A stretch of DNA of 64,000 bases from Hyposmocoma kahamanoa (lineage: Eukaryota; Arthropoda; Insecta; Lepidoptera; Cosmopterigidae). A model generated the notes under the pieces. The model ran no database searches and was not told the DNA's origin. It worked only from the letters and a program-made list of their open reading frames with translations. Made by a program: the position numbers and the translations under genes. This document shows positions 1 through 10,659 of the stretch, one piece after another (within the stretch, counting starts at the first letter, position 1; each line of letters begins with the position of its first letter). The stretch spans positions 2,111,225-2,175,224 of the forward strand of contig NW_020653715.1 of NCBI RefSeq assembly GCF_003589595.1, read 5' to 3'.

Positions 1-609
1 CGAAGTTGTTGACCATTACGTATACCTGGGGCAGACAGTCCAGTTAGGTAAGTCCAACTTTGAGAAAGAGATCTCTCATCGAATCCAGCTCGGATGGGCA
101 GCGTTCGGGAAACTACAAAAAATCTTTGCGTCCAAATTACCTCAATGTCTGAAGACGAAAGTCTTTGACCAGTGTTGCCAGTGATCACGTATGGATCAGA
201 AACATACATAATAAGATGGCTCAAGGTCACTCAGCGGGCAATGGAGAGAGCGATGCTCGGTATTTCCCTACGTGATAGAATCAGAAATGAGGAAGAGAAT
301 CCGTAGGAGAACTAAGGTAACCGACATAGCTCGAAGAATTGCTCAGCTGAAGTGGCAGTGGGCAGGGCACATAGCTAGGAGAACCGATGGCCGTTGAGGC
401 GGAAAGGTTCTTCTATGGCGACCGCGCACCGGACGACGCTCAGTGGGTAGGCCCCCCACCAGGTGGACCACCAGGTGGACCGACGATCTGGTGGAGGTCG
501 AGGGAAGCCGATGGATGCGGGCAGTGCAGGACCGATCGTCGTGGAGATCGTTGGGGGAGGTCTATGCCCAGCAGTAGGCGTCGTATGGCTGAATGATCAT
601 GATGATAAT
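1..609 (+). pseudogene. RTE-like LINE, 3' end of ORF and tail
   Basis: This is the C-terminal end of an RTE-type endonuclease/reverse transcriptase polyprotein, truncated by the window edge. Frame 2 reads EVVDHYVYLGQTVQLG, then NFEKEISHRIQLGWAAFGKL, up to a stop at 182-184. A second frame continues with VITYGSETY, and a third with RRIAQLKWQWAGHIARR, RPRTGRRSVGRPP and WMRAVQDRRSWRSLGEVYAQQ-stop. The order YLGQ, LGWAAFGKL, TYGSETW-like, WAGHIARR, GEVYAQQ is the usual order at the end of these proteins. Frameshifts and stops make it non-functional. A 12-bp duplication (CCACCAGGTGGA twice, about 459-482) lies in the GRPP region. The copy ends in an ATGATGAT-type tail, as RTE elements do. Insect RTE-clade origin is inferred from motif order. 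Confidence 0.85.
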
Positions 610-1025
610 GTACCAAAACTATAACTTGCCTTCAAAGTTTTCCAGGGCTGTGTTGAAGTAAATTTTTTGTATAGTTCAATGATTATGGTAGCCCACAGTG
701 CACGTGCACAATGTACCGATGAAGCGTTAAGGCACATTTCACCTATCACATGCATTTTCCGATGCTCAATCACTAATGGCTGCTCTCTCTGTTTCGCAAA
801 ACATTGTATCTGATAGTTAAAATAGAATTTGATAGAAAAAGATTATACAACACATAAATAAACACTTACACAGGTAACAAAAAAGTAATTTTTTTTATTA
901 AAAAATAGGTGCTGATAAATGGAACAACTTGTTGTTGATATATGGAATTTATACATAAAAACATAATACGCGATGCATTAATTTTTCCACAGATGGCGAA
1001 GGAATGTTTGTTATTTAACATTTAA
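610..1025. other. unassigned AT-rich DNA
   Basis: I see no gene, structured repeat or domain here. It precedes the TTAA-flanked MITE. Confidence 0.5.
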
Positions 1026-1479
1026 GAGGGAGCAGAGGAAAAGTTCCTAATCTTCGATTTGATTTTAGAGGGGTATATCCACTTTAAAGTTAAAAATAAA
1101 ATATTGTATGAGTAACTACACGATATATTCAAGCATAGACACTAATCAGAAACATAAAACAATAAAGTTTCCTCGATAGATAAAAATAACGAAATGACTT
1201 CTAAGTTTCACATTTTTTCGATTTATCATCGAAATGCTACAGGTTATTAGGACAAAAATTAGATAATTAATTATACTCGTATTTATGCATGATCGACAAC
1301 TGTCACTACGGATTTTTTTAAATCTCTTTAGTTTTAGAGTTATTCCGCTAAAACGAATTTGGTACTTTTAATGCGCAAAATTCAACGTCTCCTGTCGCAT
1401 GTCACGCGAACTTCAGACATATATTTGTTTCACAAATTTGGGCGGAGCCAACGTCAAAACTTTTTTGGCATGCTCCCTC
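1026..1479. mobile_element. TTAA-flanked MITE
   Basis: A 454-bp segment bounded by TTAA at 1022-1025 and 1480-1483, with short inverted ends GAGGGAGCA / TGCTCCCTC. TTAA duplication is typical of piggyBac or Kolobok elements. The TIR is only 9 bp (13 if TTAA is counted), and no transposase is present, so the superfamily is uncertain. Confidence 0.5.
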
Positions 1480-1483
1480 TTAA

Positions 1484-2190
1484 GAGCTCTTCAAAATGTA
1501 CTAAGTACATTTTTTCTTGATGTGCTTTTTACTGTCTGAACGATTTTCTTTTCTATTCTATTACATTTTTTTTAATATAAAATCGCACACTCTCAGTGAT
1601 ATATCCTGTAGAGAACCGATAAGCAGGCGACTTTACGGAGGTGTTCAAGACTTTGCAGCTCCTCCTCTACTAATTTCGATATTCAAGTGGTGGAGCCTGG
1701 TGATATGTAATAGAGGTGAAATACCTACATCAAACTTTAGCTCCTACAATATAGGTACTGCTGTAATGTATCTACTAACATTTATAATGTTTTGGATTTT
1801 GTGGTGAGAAATAAACATATTTATTATTATCATTAAATATACTACAAATTCTAAGTGTAAGATACACGTTCTTCGCCAGACTTACCCTATACGTTGTTGC
1901 TCCACTGCCACTCAGCGACATACCTGTTTTGAAAAAAGTGCCAATATATATCTCTCAATTAGAAACCGAGAGGCTAAGTGATATATGAGTTTTAGTCATA
2001 TTTTTGTGCGCACTTTCGGCGTTTCGACACCACTGCACGTTTGAAATGTCGTTCCATCAGAATTTATTTGTTCACGTAATGGATTCGGAATGTACGAAAA
2101 CGTGATTTGTTATTCGATACTGTTTTTAAAGAGTGTTTTGGTCATTTGTTTTAGTTAGTATTTGAAAAGTATTGTCAGATATGAATGGCT
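1484..2190. other. unassigned DNA
   Basis: Contains an open frame at 1517-1807 with no recognisable domain and AT-driven composition. No repeat partner was noticed in this window. Confidence 0.5.
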
Positions 2191-2196
2191 GCCATA

Positions 2197-2510
2197 TTTT
2201 TTTTTATCAAACCAAGTTACGGGACGAACAAGTCGTGCGCCTGGTGGTTAACGACACGACTGTCAACATCTGTTGCAGTGTCGCTCAGAGCTTGAAATAT
2301 ACTACTTATACTTTACAATGCTTTTGTAAGAAGTGGGCTGGAAGGATAAATATTGATTTATATTTAGATTTAGATTTAGATTTATTTTATTATCTTGTAA
2401 ACTTTACATTATTATATACAATATATTGTATTACAAGAATCGTTACAAATAGTAATAAATGTACTGTGCTATGTGCCCGTCACCCTGAGACCTACGTTGA
2501 CAAGTCCCAA
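2197..2510 (-). mobile_element. family B retroposon, interrupted
   Basis: Minus-oriented copy. It begins with a T-run (the A-tail on the other strand), then the block CAAGTCGTGCGCCTGGTGG, and later GTCACCCTGAGACC and GTTGACAAGTCCCA. About 170 bp at 2300-2470, containing a TTTAGA hexamer run, replaces the central block found in other copies and looks like a later insertion. Confidence 0.75.
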
Positions 2511-2555
2511 TATGATACCGTCAGTTCTCGAGCCCACTGGCAACTGTCGCAGTTA

Positions 2556-2990
2556 TGACTCGGTCGGTCCATGGAAGCTAGGGAGGCAGCTAGTGTGTTC
2601 TTGCAAACGTGGGCGGCGCAGGCTCTCCGGCGGCCAAGAACCGCAAAAGTTTTAAATACGCCAACCTTGCTTAGTGCTAAGGGGGACAAGTTCTAGCGAA
2701 TGTGCTGTCGTATCGCCTCGTAGAAACCTCCAGTGACAACAAGCCTGGCAGTTATTTCCGCCAAAGAATAAGTTTAGCAATTCAAAGGGGAAATGTTGCC
2801 AGCCTTCTGGGCACGATGCCCCAGGGTACGGCCTTCGATGAAATTTCCTATTTATAAACTTTCTTACTTTTTTATGTATCTACCTGCTACTATATATATT
2901 TTAGAAAATAAACATTTCTACCTAAACAAAAAAAATATATTTAATGTCATATCGTATAACGTGTTTAGACAACATACGTTACTCTGATCC
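2556..2990 (+). pseudogene. LINE reverse-transcriptase C-terminal remnant
   Basis: A degenerate remnant. The best-preserved part is 2759-2848, which reads RQRISLAIQRGNVASLLGTM followed by PQGTAFDE. This resembles the extreme C terminus of some invertebrate LINE reverse transcriptases, where an IQRGN...LGT block ends the ORF. Upstream, another frame reads AAKNRKSFKYANLA, which is also plausible for that region. It is followed by an AT-rich 3' UTR-like stretch. The clade is not certain and the identification rests on remembered motif shape. Confidence 0.45.
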
Positions 2991-2991
2991 C

Positions 2992-3245
2992 AAAGTATCC
3001 TGCCTACCGCTCCGGTATCTATCTGGAAAATAGGGAGGGTGCTGTGCGTGCACCCTGGTTGGTTCACCTAAGACAGAGAAGTCCGTGCAAACGGGCTGAT
3101 CTGGGGTTAGGACCTGACTTAGATGGTCCCTGTGCGGGCTCGCTTGCACAGGTCATGGCGCCCTTCTCATGAGTTTGATAGTGAAGGACACTGTAAACGA
3201 ATTTATGTAGAATGATATGGGATTGATCCCAAAGTAAGTAAAACT

Positions 3246-3278
<33 letters not shown>

Positions 3279-3290
3279 TTTCACTGTTAT
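2992..3290 (+). mobile_element. probable LINE/SINE 3' end with AAGT-repeat tail
   Basis: A non-AT-rich segment (about 3000-3230) runs directly into a tetranucleotide run of AAGT units at about 3237-3280, the usual appearance of a retroposon ending in a simple repeat. No coding sequence is recognisable. The short phrase GATCCCAAAGTA occurs at both 2988 and 3226. Confidence 0.4.
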
Positions 3291-4373
3291 GCGGAGTCAA
3301 CCAAAGCCGTTTGAGGTTGTAGTTACTCTTAAATGGCTTTGTGAAGACGATCATCAAGAACAACCAGTGTTTTTCTATTCGTATATTTAGGACCTGAAAT
3401 ATTAGTTGGGTTTGAAAACACTATTATCAGAAAAACAGATTATTTTCTAAAGAATTAGAATTGTTCGTAGCCAAGGGATCAAACAGCAAGTTCAGAAAGA
3501 CTATTTTCATTATTTCAATTGTCCTTAAATGTTCACAAACAAAATACAGATATTTTACTCAAATGAGTACATTAAACGGGTGCAACGATCGATCCAGTTG
3601 ATTCAACTTTGGCGTGATTGTAGGTAATATACGGGACGGGATATTAACATCGATTGATTGGGGCAAGACTTTATAAAGTTCAATATTGTTTCCTACATCG
3701 AGTATATGACCAGAAATAGTGACGATATCATTTAATTTGTTTGAAAACTATCCTGCCAAATCATTACTGACTGTGACAACAGCGCTCCGATTGGCCAGCC
3801 CGAGTCCGAAACAAATGACGGGTGTCGTCAATTGTTTCACTTCAAATCGACCAGTTTAACTTGAGCTTTACTATAATGGCGAATATCGCAAAAGTACATT
3901 TATTAATATTTAATTACCGATGAAATGTGATTGTTTTGTAATTAGATGTTTTGCGGTTTTTCCCTCACCACCGACTGGAACAGCCCCCATTAGTTAGAGA
4001 TATTATCTTTAACAATAAATACAGAATATTTTTGGAATATACCGCGACATACACATACATACACAAATCAGTTGTTGGCGCTGTACTATTTCAATTTTCT
4101 AATTTGTGATTTCAGAGCAAACGAGAGTTGATATTAAAAGTGATATAAAGCCCATTTGCCTGATGAGATGCCAGGGATGGATTACCTGTATTTCTGGTTA
4201 TATACTCGATGTTTTTTCCACACGCAAAATAGGCGCCTTGACGTCGAGTTGCGGACACCAGTCCGTTATACCAAGTACCAAGTATACTCGATGTTTTTTT
4301 ATACATTATAAACCATGGTAATCCTGTAAGAGAACATTTGCTTATTAATTGATTTGTTAGTGATTGATTGATT
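3291..4373. other. unassigned DNA
   Basis: About 1.1 kb without any domain or repeat I can name. A CATACATAC-type microsatellite patch lies near 4050-4065. Confidence 0.5.
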
Positions 4374-4470
4374 AGCAGTGGAGCTAATTGTAAAAGAGCT
4401 GGTCCAGGAAGCATTGCCACTTTACCTATTTCTGCTGCCATGCCTTCTGATTTTAATGGGTAAGCGTACT
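4374..4470 (+). mobile_element. family B head fragment
   Basis: Matches the 5' part of family B (AGCAGTGGAGCT, GTCCAGGAAG, CCACTTTACCTATTTCTGC), then diverges. The 3' A-tailed part is absent. Confidence 0.7.
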
Positions 4471-5320
4471 GATGAAACTACAACGACTTTTGTCATGTTT
4501 ATGGCTCACAGCTCTACTACGTTTTGTAATTATTTTCGGTAGTTTTTAATATAAGTAATTCATTGCCCGTTTGCCTATATGGGTAATTTTCTCTACCTAA
4601 TTTTGGTGGCAATTTTTATTATATAAATACTCAAGTATAGTATCGTGAAATGTTAAATAATATTTCATGATACTAAACTGGAATATTAAAAAATGCATTT
4701 TCATTACGGTAGAACATGTTAACGTTGTATTAATTGTGGCAGAGTTTGGCGGATTTAGGAATATTCAGCAAGTTTTTTATTATTTTTGGGAACAAATTGA
4801 AAACTTGTTGTTTTCAGCTACTACGAGCAAACATCTGAAACGAAATACAGGACAATATTATAAAAAATTCCTATATCAACTTTATAACCCCAGCTTCCAC
4901 AGGCTGTGCTCAATTAGCTTTTTTGATGCTATTATAATGAATCACAAGTATTGATATGACTCTTTAATGCACGTCGTCAAAAACACTGGATCACAAAATA
5001 TAAATGCCGCCATGCTTCTTAAGTAAGGAAAAGTGACCTGAACATTTCCCATGCAATAAAAATGGATTAAAAATGTTCTATTCCTGTGAAAACAACGCAT
5101 AAAGGTTTTGAGACTTTGTAATTTTGAAACTATTTAATTTAAAGAGGTGATAGCTCAGTAGTACAAGTCTCCAAGTATGCCTCTCGTTAACGGTGAAGGA
5201 TTAGGTTTCTAATGTTCGCTTGCACAATTTTGCAATTTTGCAATCTTGCAAAATTAGTATGACTTGTTTGCAATGCTAAAGACACTCGTAATACAGAGTG
5301 TCTTATCAATTTCAGCATTG
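4471..5320. other. unassigned DNA
   Basis: No gene recognised. At 5150-5200 there is a degenerate tRNA-like patch (TAGCTCAGTAGT). At 5225-5315 there are GCAATTTTGCAA and a small hairpin AGACACTC...GAGTGTCT. Confidence 0.45.
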
Positions 5321-5322
5321 AA

Positions 5323-5660
5323 TAGCGACATCTCTACCCGCGGCTGGTAGCTATAAAGGTATCTAACTGGGTGACGAAATATCATAGATTTCTCATAGAT
5401 GGCGCTACGGCTAAAAAGTCGTTGAAAAACCAAATACAAAGATACGACGCTAGCACATAGAAAAATTCGTGACATCCGCTGGTTCCTTCCGTGGCTTAGT
5501 TGGTATAGCGTCTGGCAAGGTATGCTAAAAGACGTCGTTTTGATTCCGGCCGGATCGAAAGAATTTTTTCTAAGTGTTCGATCTTTGTATTAATAATTAT
5601 AACAAACTAGTGGAGTAATTTCACATAAAAATAATTGAATATCAATTCAATAATAATTTA
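5323..5660 (+). mobile_element. family G element with embedded tRNA-like pol III promoter
   Basis: The order is: TAGCGACATCTC; TTTCTCATAGATGGCGCTAC; a tRNA-like block with A box TGGCTTAGTTG (5492-5502) and degraded B box near 5536-5547; then GATCTTTGTATTAATAATTA and GGAGTAATTTCACA; ending near ATTGAATATCAATTCAAT. Because the tRNA-like block is central rather than at the 5' end, this is not a simple SINE. In the copy at 24730 both ends are inverted copies of each other. Confidence 0.7.
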
Positions 5661-6500
5661 AATTTAAGCATAGGTTTAAGACTTACTTAAGTTCTCAAAC
5701 TCGCATCTTAAAGCACAAAACTACTGAAATGCAAAAAATGGATTGTTTGTTGATATTTCCTTCATATTCACACAGACAGGCTTTTACTTTAAGTAATGCA
5801 TCCAAATTACTTAAAATTACAAAAAACTTTTGTCATATCCTGAAAAATCACTCTTTATACGATACGAGTTCGAGAAAGCAAGTCATCGATATATGAATCA
5901 TAATCATCATTACAGCCGAATGATATCCACTGCTAGCATAGGCCTTCCCCAAAGAAAACCATAAGATTATATTTAATAGGTAAATCTCCTGCTAAACCTG
6001 CACGTCATATAAGGTTGCTTGACGACGATGAGAGAAATAACGAAAAAACAATACTATCGATCCGAAACTAATACATCATTAGTTATTTATAGAATAGAGG
6101 CAGACATTTAAGCAAGTGGCATTTACTACAACACAATTCAGTCTAATCGATCGACAAAAGTCCCAATTCTAATTGCCGCACAGCAGTGCAGGAGGGTGTC
6201 ACGGGCGATTTCACTGGCGCGACGAGGCTGTATAACGGTAGCAGTGTATAGGTGTTCAATATACATAGCAGTGATGAAGAATCAATATAATCGCATCGGT
6301 TTGCCTTAAGAAATTGGTTAAACAAGGCATAATGTATTTTTATTTATTTATAAACAGCATAAATGTAGTTTTGTTTAAAAATGTTTAGGGTAAGAGGAAT
6401 TGTTCTTATACATATGCCTATTACTGGCACACACAACTTTGTAGAAATTAATTAGTACACAACTAAGTGTGTTTAATTGAAGAAGTGCAAAGGAGGGAGG
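5661..6500. other. unassigned DNA
   Basis: No domain, strong repeat or RNA gene recognised. A 60-codon minus frame at 6143-6325 has no family resemblance and is probably chance. Confidence 0.5.
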
Positions 6501-6509
6501 TTCTTTCGT

Positions 6510-6765
6510 CAGTTGGATGAGTTACCAAAACAGGCCAAGTGAAATTCCAAATTGTTCAGAAGATTTTTATTTTCATCTTGTAAGTCGCCAATACAATTTC
6601 ACCCTATATGTGGAAGGTCCGGGCAGTTGTTCCCAAGAAGGGACTCACTCCTGGAAACCGTTCCGCAAGATGAGGTTTTTCACCGTATATGAGCGTACGA
6701 AATGTCAGAAGATCCGGGTAGCAGTTCCCAAGAAGGGACTCAACTCCTGGTTGCCTTACTGAGCT
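6510..6765 (+). repeat. two diverged direct repeats, period about 95 bp
   Basis: The phrase CAGTTGTTCCCAAGAAGGGA near 6623 recurs as AGCAGTTCCCAAGAAGGGAC near 6720, each followed by CTCCTGG. An 81-codon open frame (6517-6762) spans both. It could be a relic of a repeat-containing coding sequence or a non-coding tandem duplication; no family is recognised. Confidence 0.45.
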
Positions 6766-7257
6766 CTCTGTATCTCAGACTTCTTTCATATTAACTTTTT
6801 TTTTATGAAGGATATTTTGCAGTTGGCCGCTGATGGCCTTGACTGCGCCACCGGACAAAATTGTGTTCGAGTAGTCACCATTCGAGGGAAAATCTTAACA
6901 CCGCGATTTAGAAATAACGCCAAATGGGTCAATGCCATCTAGCGGATTCTTAGAGAACTAAAAGTGAACAATCTGGCTTAAGGCCGTCTATTACATAAAG
7001 TAGGTTTGTTACAGAAGGAAAATATTATTATAAAATACATAATTATAATTATAAACAAAACAAGAGAAGGTTCCTTTTTTTAAACAAAACAAAAATAAAT
7101 ATTATTATATAAAAACTTTAAAGACTTACAGATTTAACGAATATAGAATTATAAATTATGATGTGGCTTCAAAGTATTATCAGCAGGTTTGTTTTAAACA
7201 TTTTAGGGTATCGTTGAAGATATCCAGCTCTAGTTGTTTCACAGTATTTATTACATT
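6766..7257. other. unassigned DNA
   Basis: No recognisable feature. The second half is very AT-rich. Confidence 0.5.
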
Positions 7258-7315
7258 ATTTTTTTATTATGATACCAAATGACGGGAAGAACAAGTCGTG
7301 CTCCTGGTGGTACGT
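7258..7315 (-). mobile_element. family B tail fragment
   Basis: T-run followed by CAAATGACGGGAAGAACAAG and TCGTGCTCCTGGTGG, i.e. the 3' terminal block of family B on the minus strand, truncated. A stray piece AGTAGAGCTCCTTG follows at about 7335. The next 300 bp are AT-rich and unassigned. Confidence 0.65.
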
Positions 7316-7687
7316 GTTAAGTACGTTTTCAGAGAAGTAGAGCTCCTTGTTTATTTTATTTTAAAGGTACACAAACAGAATGTAATTATCACATGGTAAC
7401 AGATACAGTTTGATATATTAATAGCCTAGACCACATTCCAAAAACAGTGATAAAATAAGTCTTAGTATTAGGTTAGTGTAAAATTACAATCTCCAAATCC
7501 AAAACGAAGAAATTAATAAAAAAATATATAATAAATAAATTTACAAAGTGATTTTTGTAAATAGTTAAAAATAATAGTAATATTAATATAACAGAACACA
7601 AAATGATCTAAAGGTAAAACTCAAGTGATACACGTCATTCGTCTTATATGAATCGAATTGAAAATATCGAGATGAGCATTGCTTAAA

Positions 7688-8021
7688 GTCAAAGTCAAAG
7701 ATTATTTATTCCATAGGTAAAATAAATTTACACTTGAAATCGTCACATTTAAGCTACTGCTCGTTCACTACGCTGACCTCCCTGAGAAGAACGAGCAAGA
7801 AACTCTAGGGATTGCTCTTTTCAAATAAACTTAAATGCTATGGAATACACTTTGAATCAAATTTGTGTGGATTCTGGAGCCGTGTCGTCTTTCCATACAT
7901 CTTTATCTAACACGTAGTCTTCAAGTAAGTAAGTAGTAAGTAGTGCTTAAGTTCATCATAAGCTCGACACATTTTCACTATGGGGTTATAGAAAGAGGTA
8001 TTATTTTATTATTTTTATATA
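7688..8021 (-). mobile_element. LINE 3' end (family C tail), downstream half
   Basis: Minus-strand LINE 3' region. It contains the end of coding sequence (TSFYNPIVKMCRAYDELKH, about 7925-8005), then a 3' UTR with CTAGAGTTTCTTGCTCGTTC, and a tail of TTTGAC units. The reading continues logically from the minus-strand LINE fragment at 9610-9945, so the Tc1 element at 8022-9607 splits one LINE copy. The same tail recurs at 26113, 36815, 40800 and 53594. Confidence 0.7.
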
Positions 8022-9607
8022 CACACATCAAAAAAAGTTTGCGATCAATAGCATAAGCTCCTATAATTCTTTAAATTTAACTTTATCAAGAAAAAATCTA
8101 TGTTGTATGCTTTCTTTAAATAGGAATACCCTGTTAGAAATTAAAATATAAAACTATTTTTTATTATTTATTTTAAAAAATTGAGCCATTAATCATAATG
8201 TAATAGTGATAGAAATTTCATAGAAAGAAAAAGACTGTTTAATTAAACTTAAACAACAATTTATTATTAAAAGGTGTGAATTCAATATAAAATAACTCCT
8301 CCCCTGGCTCGAATACATGCGAAGATCCTCCTGGGCATGCTGAGGATCAAGTTATCCAGCATTTCCTGGGGTAACCTATCCCATTCTTCAATAGCGGCTT
8401 CCCTGAGCTCTGGAACTGTCTGGGGACGTGGCTCACGGTTCCATACTGCTCGTTTAAGAGCATCCCACGCGTGCTCTATTGGGTTTAAGTCGGGCGAGCC
8501 GGCAGGCCAGTCTAATCGTGTGATATCGTATTCTTGAAGAGCAGCATTGACTCGTTGAGCTCGATGTGCGGGCGCATTATCATCGACCAGTACAAATTGG
8601 TGCCCATGGTTTACTCGGAATGGTCTGACGATATCATCAATAGCAACTGCTTTGTACATGTCTGCTGTCATGAAGCCCCGATACGGGATCAAAGGCGTTC
8701 TAGCTCCAATCATAATGCCACCCCAAAAGGACACCGATTTTCCGCCTTGCTGAACTGTTCCAGTGGCAGTTCTTTGTCTTTCACGGTCGCCTGGTCTTCT
8801 CCAGACACGGACACGTCGGTTATCTGGATGAGTGCTGATTCGGGATTCGTCAACGAAGAGACAGTTTTGCCAAATGTTTTCGTCCTCACCTTCTTCATTT
8901 TGCCGAAGTCTAGCCCACTGCAATCTTCGTTGTTGACGTTGCCGGGAAATGAGCGGAGCTCGCCAAGACCTCCGTGCTCGTAATCCAGCCTGGTGCAAGC
9001 AATTGCGAACGTTCTGCGTGCTAACTTCAAGCCCAGAGGCGGCCCTGACTTCTGCTTTTATTTTAGTGGCGTTGATTGTTGGATCACGGGCTGCCAGCAA
9101 TCTAATATAGCGCTTTTGGGCAGCTGTCAAAACAGTTGGGCGACCGCTGCGGGGTCGGTCAGCTAAATTCCCCATTCCGTGATACCTCTGCAACGTAGCC
9201 ACGACACAGGATTGGGATATAGCAAGTCTGCGTGCTATTACTCTCGTGGTGTATCCTTCTTCCCTCAAAGTTACTATTCTAGCTCGTAAAACCTCTGATA
9301 ATCCTCTTGGCATTTTTTCACTCACATTCATTTTTTTTCATTCATTTTCACTCTCATTTTTTCAATCACAACTTTCCGCGAAAAAATCTTGAATCGCTTA
9401 TAATTGACTAAATCAGATTTCTGAATGAGCGTAAGCTAGGACTGAAAGCCTTTTTATATGAAAAAACAATTGAACGGGGTCATTGTTTTATGTTCTAATT
9501 TATTTTTAAATAAAGAATCTAAAAAGAAGAAAAAATCATAATATAATCTACAGTAACAAAAAAAATTTCAGTTTTTCGAAGTGATCGCAAACTTTTTTTG
9601 ATGTGTG
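8022..9607 (-). mobile_element. intact Tc1-like transposon
   Basis: A 1586-bp element flanked by TA (8020-8021 and 9608-9609). The terminal inverted repeats are 26 bp and identical (8022-8047 and 9582-9607); the outer 20 bases read CACACATCAAAAAAAGTTTG. It contains one uninterrupted transposase gene on the minus strand. Identical TIRs, intact TA flanks and an open ORF suggest recent insertion. It interrupts a LINE relic whose coding sequence resumes on both sides. Confidence 0.93.
8282..9331 (-). CDS. Tc1-like DD34E transposase, 349 aa, open
   Basis: Cut-and-paste transposase of the Tc1/mariner superfamily. It binds the element's inverted repeats and catalyses excision and reinsertion at TA. 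The N-terminal third (about residues 10-115) has the two helix-turn-helix segments of the family (LREEGYTTRVIARRLAISQS and a second around ARDPTINATKIKAEV), joined by a GRPR-like turn (RSGRP, 61-65). The catalytic triad is visible: D161 in LFVDESRIS, D251 in VDDNAPAH and E286 in SPDLNPIEHAWD. There are 34 residues between D251 and E286, the Tc1 spacing. Length is normal for the family and there are no introns. Two starts are possible, MNVSEK or MPRG six residues later; both lie before the first helix. No frameshift or stop is seen, so activity is possible but unproven. Confidence 0.95.
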   Translation of the reverse strand: MNVSEKMPRGLSEVLRARIVTLREEGYTTRVIARRLAISQSCVVATLQRYHGMGNLADRPRSGRPTVLTAAQKRYIRLLAARDPTINATKIKAEVRAASGLEVSTQNVRNCLHQAGLRARRSWRAPLISRQRQQRRLQWARLRQNEEGEDENIWQNCLFVDESRISTHPDNRRVRVWRRPGDRERQRTATGTVQQGGKSVSFWGGIMIGARTPLIPYRGFMTADMYKAVAIDDIVRPFRVNHGHQFVLVDDNAPAHRAQRVNAALQEYDITRLDWPAGSPDLNPIEHAWDALKRAVWNREPRPQTVPELREAAIEEWDRLPQEMLDNLILSMPRRIFACIRARGGVILY

Positions 9608-9609
9608 TA

Positions 9610-9945
9610 CATTAAGATGAAAAATTCTCGGCAACCTAGGACGTACTTTGGCATTAAAATTAATGTGACTTAAAATATCGGGACAATCCACCATAGAATA
9701 TATGATTTTATGCAAGTAAATGAATTCATCAAAATCTCACCTTTTTTCCAATAACGGCACCTAAGAGTACTCAACCCTATTGGCATACGATTGCAGACTT
9801 CGCAGTAAACCGAACCTACCACAAAATGAACTCAAAAATGATTTTTGAACTCGTTCAATACTTTGCGAGTGAACATTATAGAATGGGGACCAAATTACAG
9901 AAGCATATTCCAAAATTGGCTTATGAAAGAATTCATCCAATGAAA
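9610..9945 (-). pseudogene. Jockey/CR1-like LINE C-terminal fragment, upstream half
   Basis: Minus-strand reading gives PILEYASVIWSPFYNVHSQS, IERVQKSFL, LRSLQSYANRVEYS-stop, then IYLHKIIYSMVDCPDILSHI and NFNAKVRPRLPRIF. This is the region after the reverse transcriptase domain in Jockey/CR1-type LINEs (LEY-x-S-x-IW, IERIQ-K-FLR, then LYKI...I-x-CPELLS). One internal stop and a weak join show decay. The reading resumes beyond the Tc1 element at 8021, so the transposon landed inside this LINE. Confidence 0.8.
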
Positions 9946-9947
9946 TA

Positions 9948-10156
9948 CTGCAGTCTTACCTATTTCTGCCACCAAGCAGTAATGTGAGCCAAGCACATGG
10001 AAATTGTCAACTTATGTCTCAGGGTGACGGGTGGAGTGCCAGTGCAAGTCAGATCTTTGCGATTCAAAGCGTGGCACTGCAACTGTTATGGACAGACGTG
10101 TCGCTTACCATCAGGCGCACGACTTGTTCGTTCCATCCCTTGGTATCATAAAAAAA
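9948..10156 (+). mobile_element. family B retroposon
   Basis: Contains ACCTATTTCTGCCACCAAGC, AACTTATGTCTCAGGGTGAC, GATCTTTGCGATT and CATCAGGCGCACGACTTG, ending ...ATCATAAAAAA. The 5' head is shortened. The A-tail fixes the orientation. Confidence 0.8.
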
Positions 10157-10184
10157 CCACATGTACAAAAAGTATAATATTTAA

Positions 10185-10360
10185 GCTGGTGAAATTACTG
10201 GTACATGGGAATTGTCAACTTATACCTCAGGGTGAAAGACACAGAGTCAATGCCCCTCAGATCTTTGCGATTTAAAGCTCTGGGTTGGCACTGCTATGGA
10301 CAGGCGTGTAGCTATCAGGCGCACTTGTTTGTCCCGTCACTTGATATTTAAAAAAAAAAC
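10185..10360 (+). mobile_element. family B retroposon, 5'-truncated
   Basis: Second tandemly placed copy starting at GCTGGTGAAATTAC, with CTCAGATCTTTGCGATTTAA and ending in A(10). 5' truncation with an intact 3' end is typical of target-primed retroposition. Confidence 0.75.
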
Positions 10361-10540
10361 TATAGTTTATTTATTTCAATAATTAGTATAGATTTTTAAG
10401 CAGCAGATTTTTTTCTTCACCACATCTAGAATTGGCTGGAAAATATGCCTTCCGGACGTAGGCTCATCTTTGCATATCGACTGTGAATTGGCAACCGGTA
10501 CTATTTAAATTTTGACTACTTTACCGGATGAAGAAAAAAA

Positions 10541-10659
10541 TCATTTATAAAGCATTTGGTTTATTAAATAAAAATACGTAGTGTACATATACACATGTGT
10601 AATAAAAATATTTAAAAACTACGTATTTTTATTTAATAAACCAAATGCTATATAAATGA
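10541..10659. repeat. near-perfect 42-bp inverted repeat (foldback MITE)
   Basis: Arms 10541-10582 and 10618-10659 match at 41 of 42 positions (left arm begins TCATTTATAAAGCATTTGGT), separated by 35 bp. GAAGAAAAAAAT-like sequence extends the symmetry outward. No coding capacity. Confidence 0.8.

Noticed and set aside
2172..2558. 128-codon ORF as a gene
   Set aside because: It runs through a family B copy and its insertion, with an LDLDLDL stretch produced by a hexamer repeat.
3237..3280. CRISPR-like short repeat array
   Set aside because: Simple AAGT tandem repeat with no spacers, in a eukaryotic context.
5254..5475. 73-codon ORF containing RIFLCASVVSLYLVFQRLFSRSA as a conserved protein
   Set aside because: The same peptide appears at 61765-62046, but both are translations of the family G repeat.
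8534..8983. Plus-strand ORFs at 8337-8983 as genes
   Set aside because: They are antisense shadows of the transposase gene, which has clear catalytic motifs.
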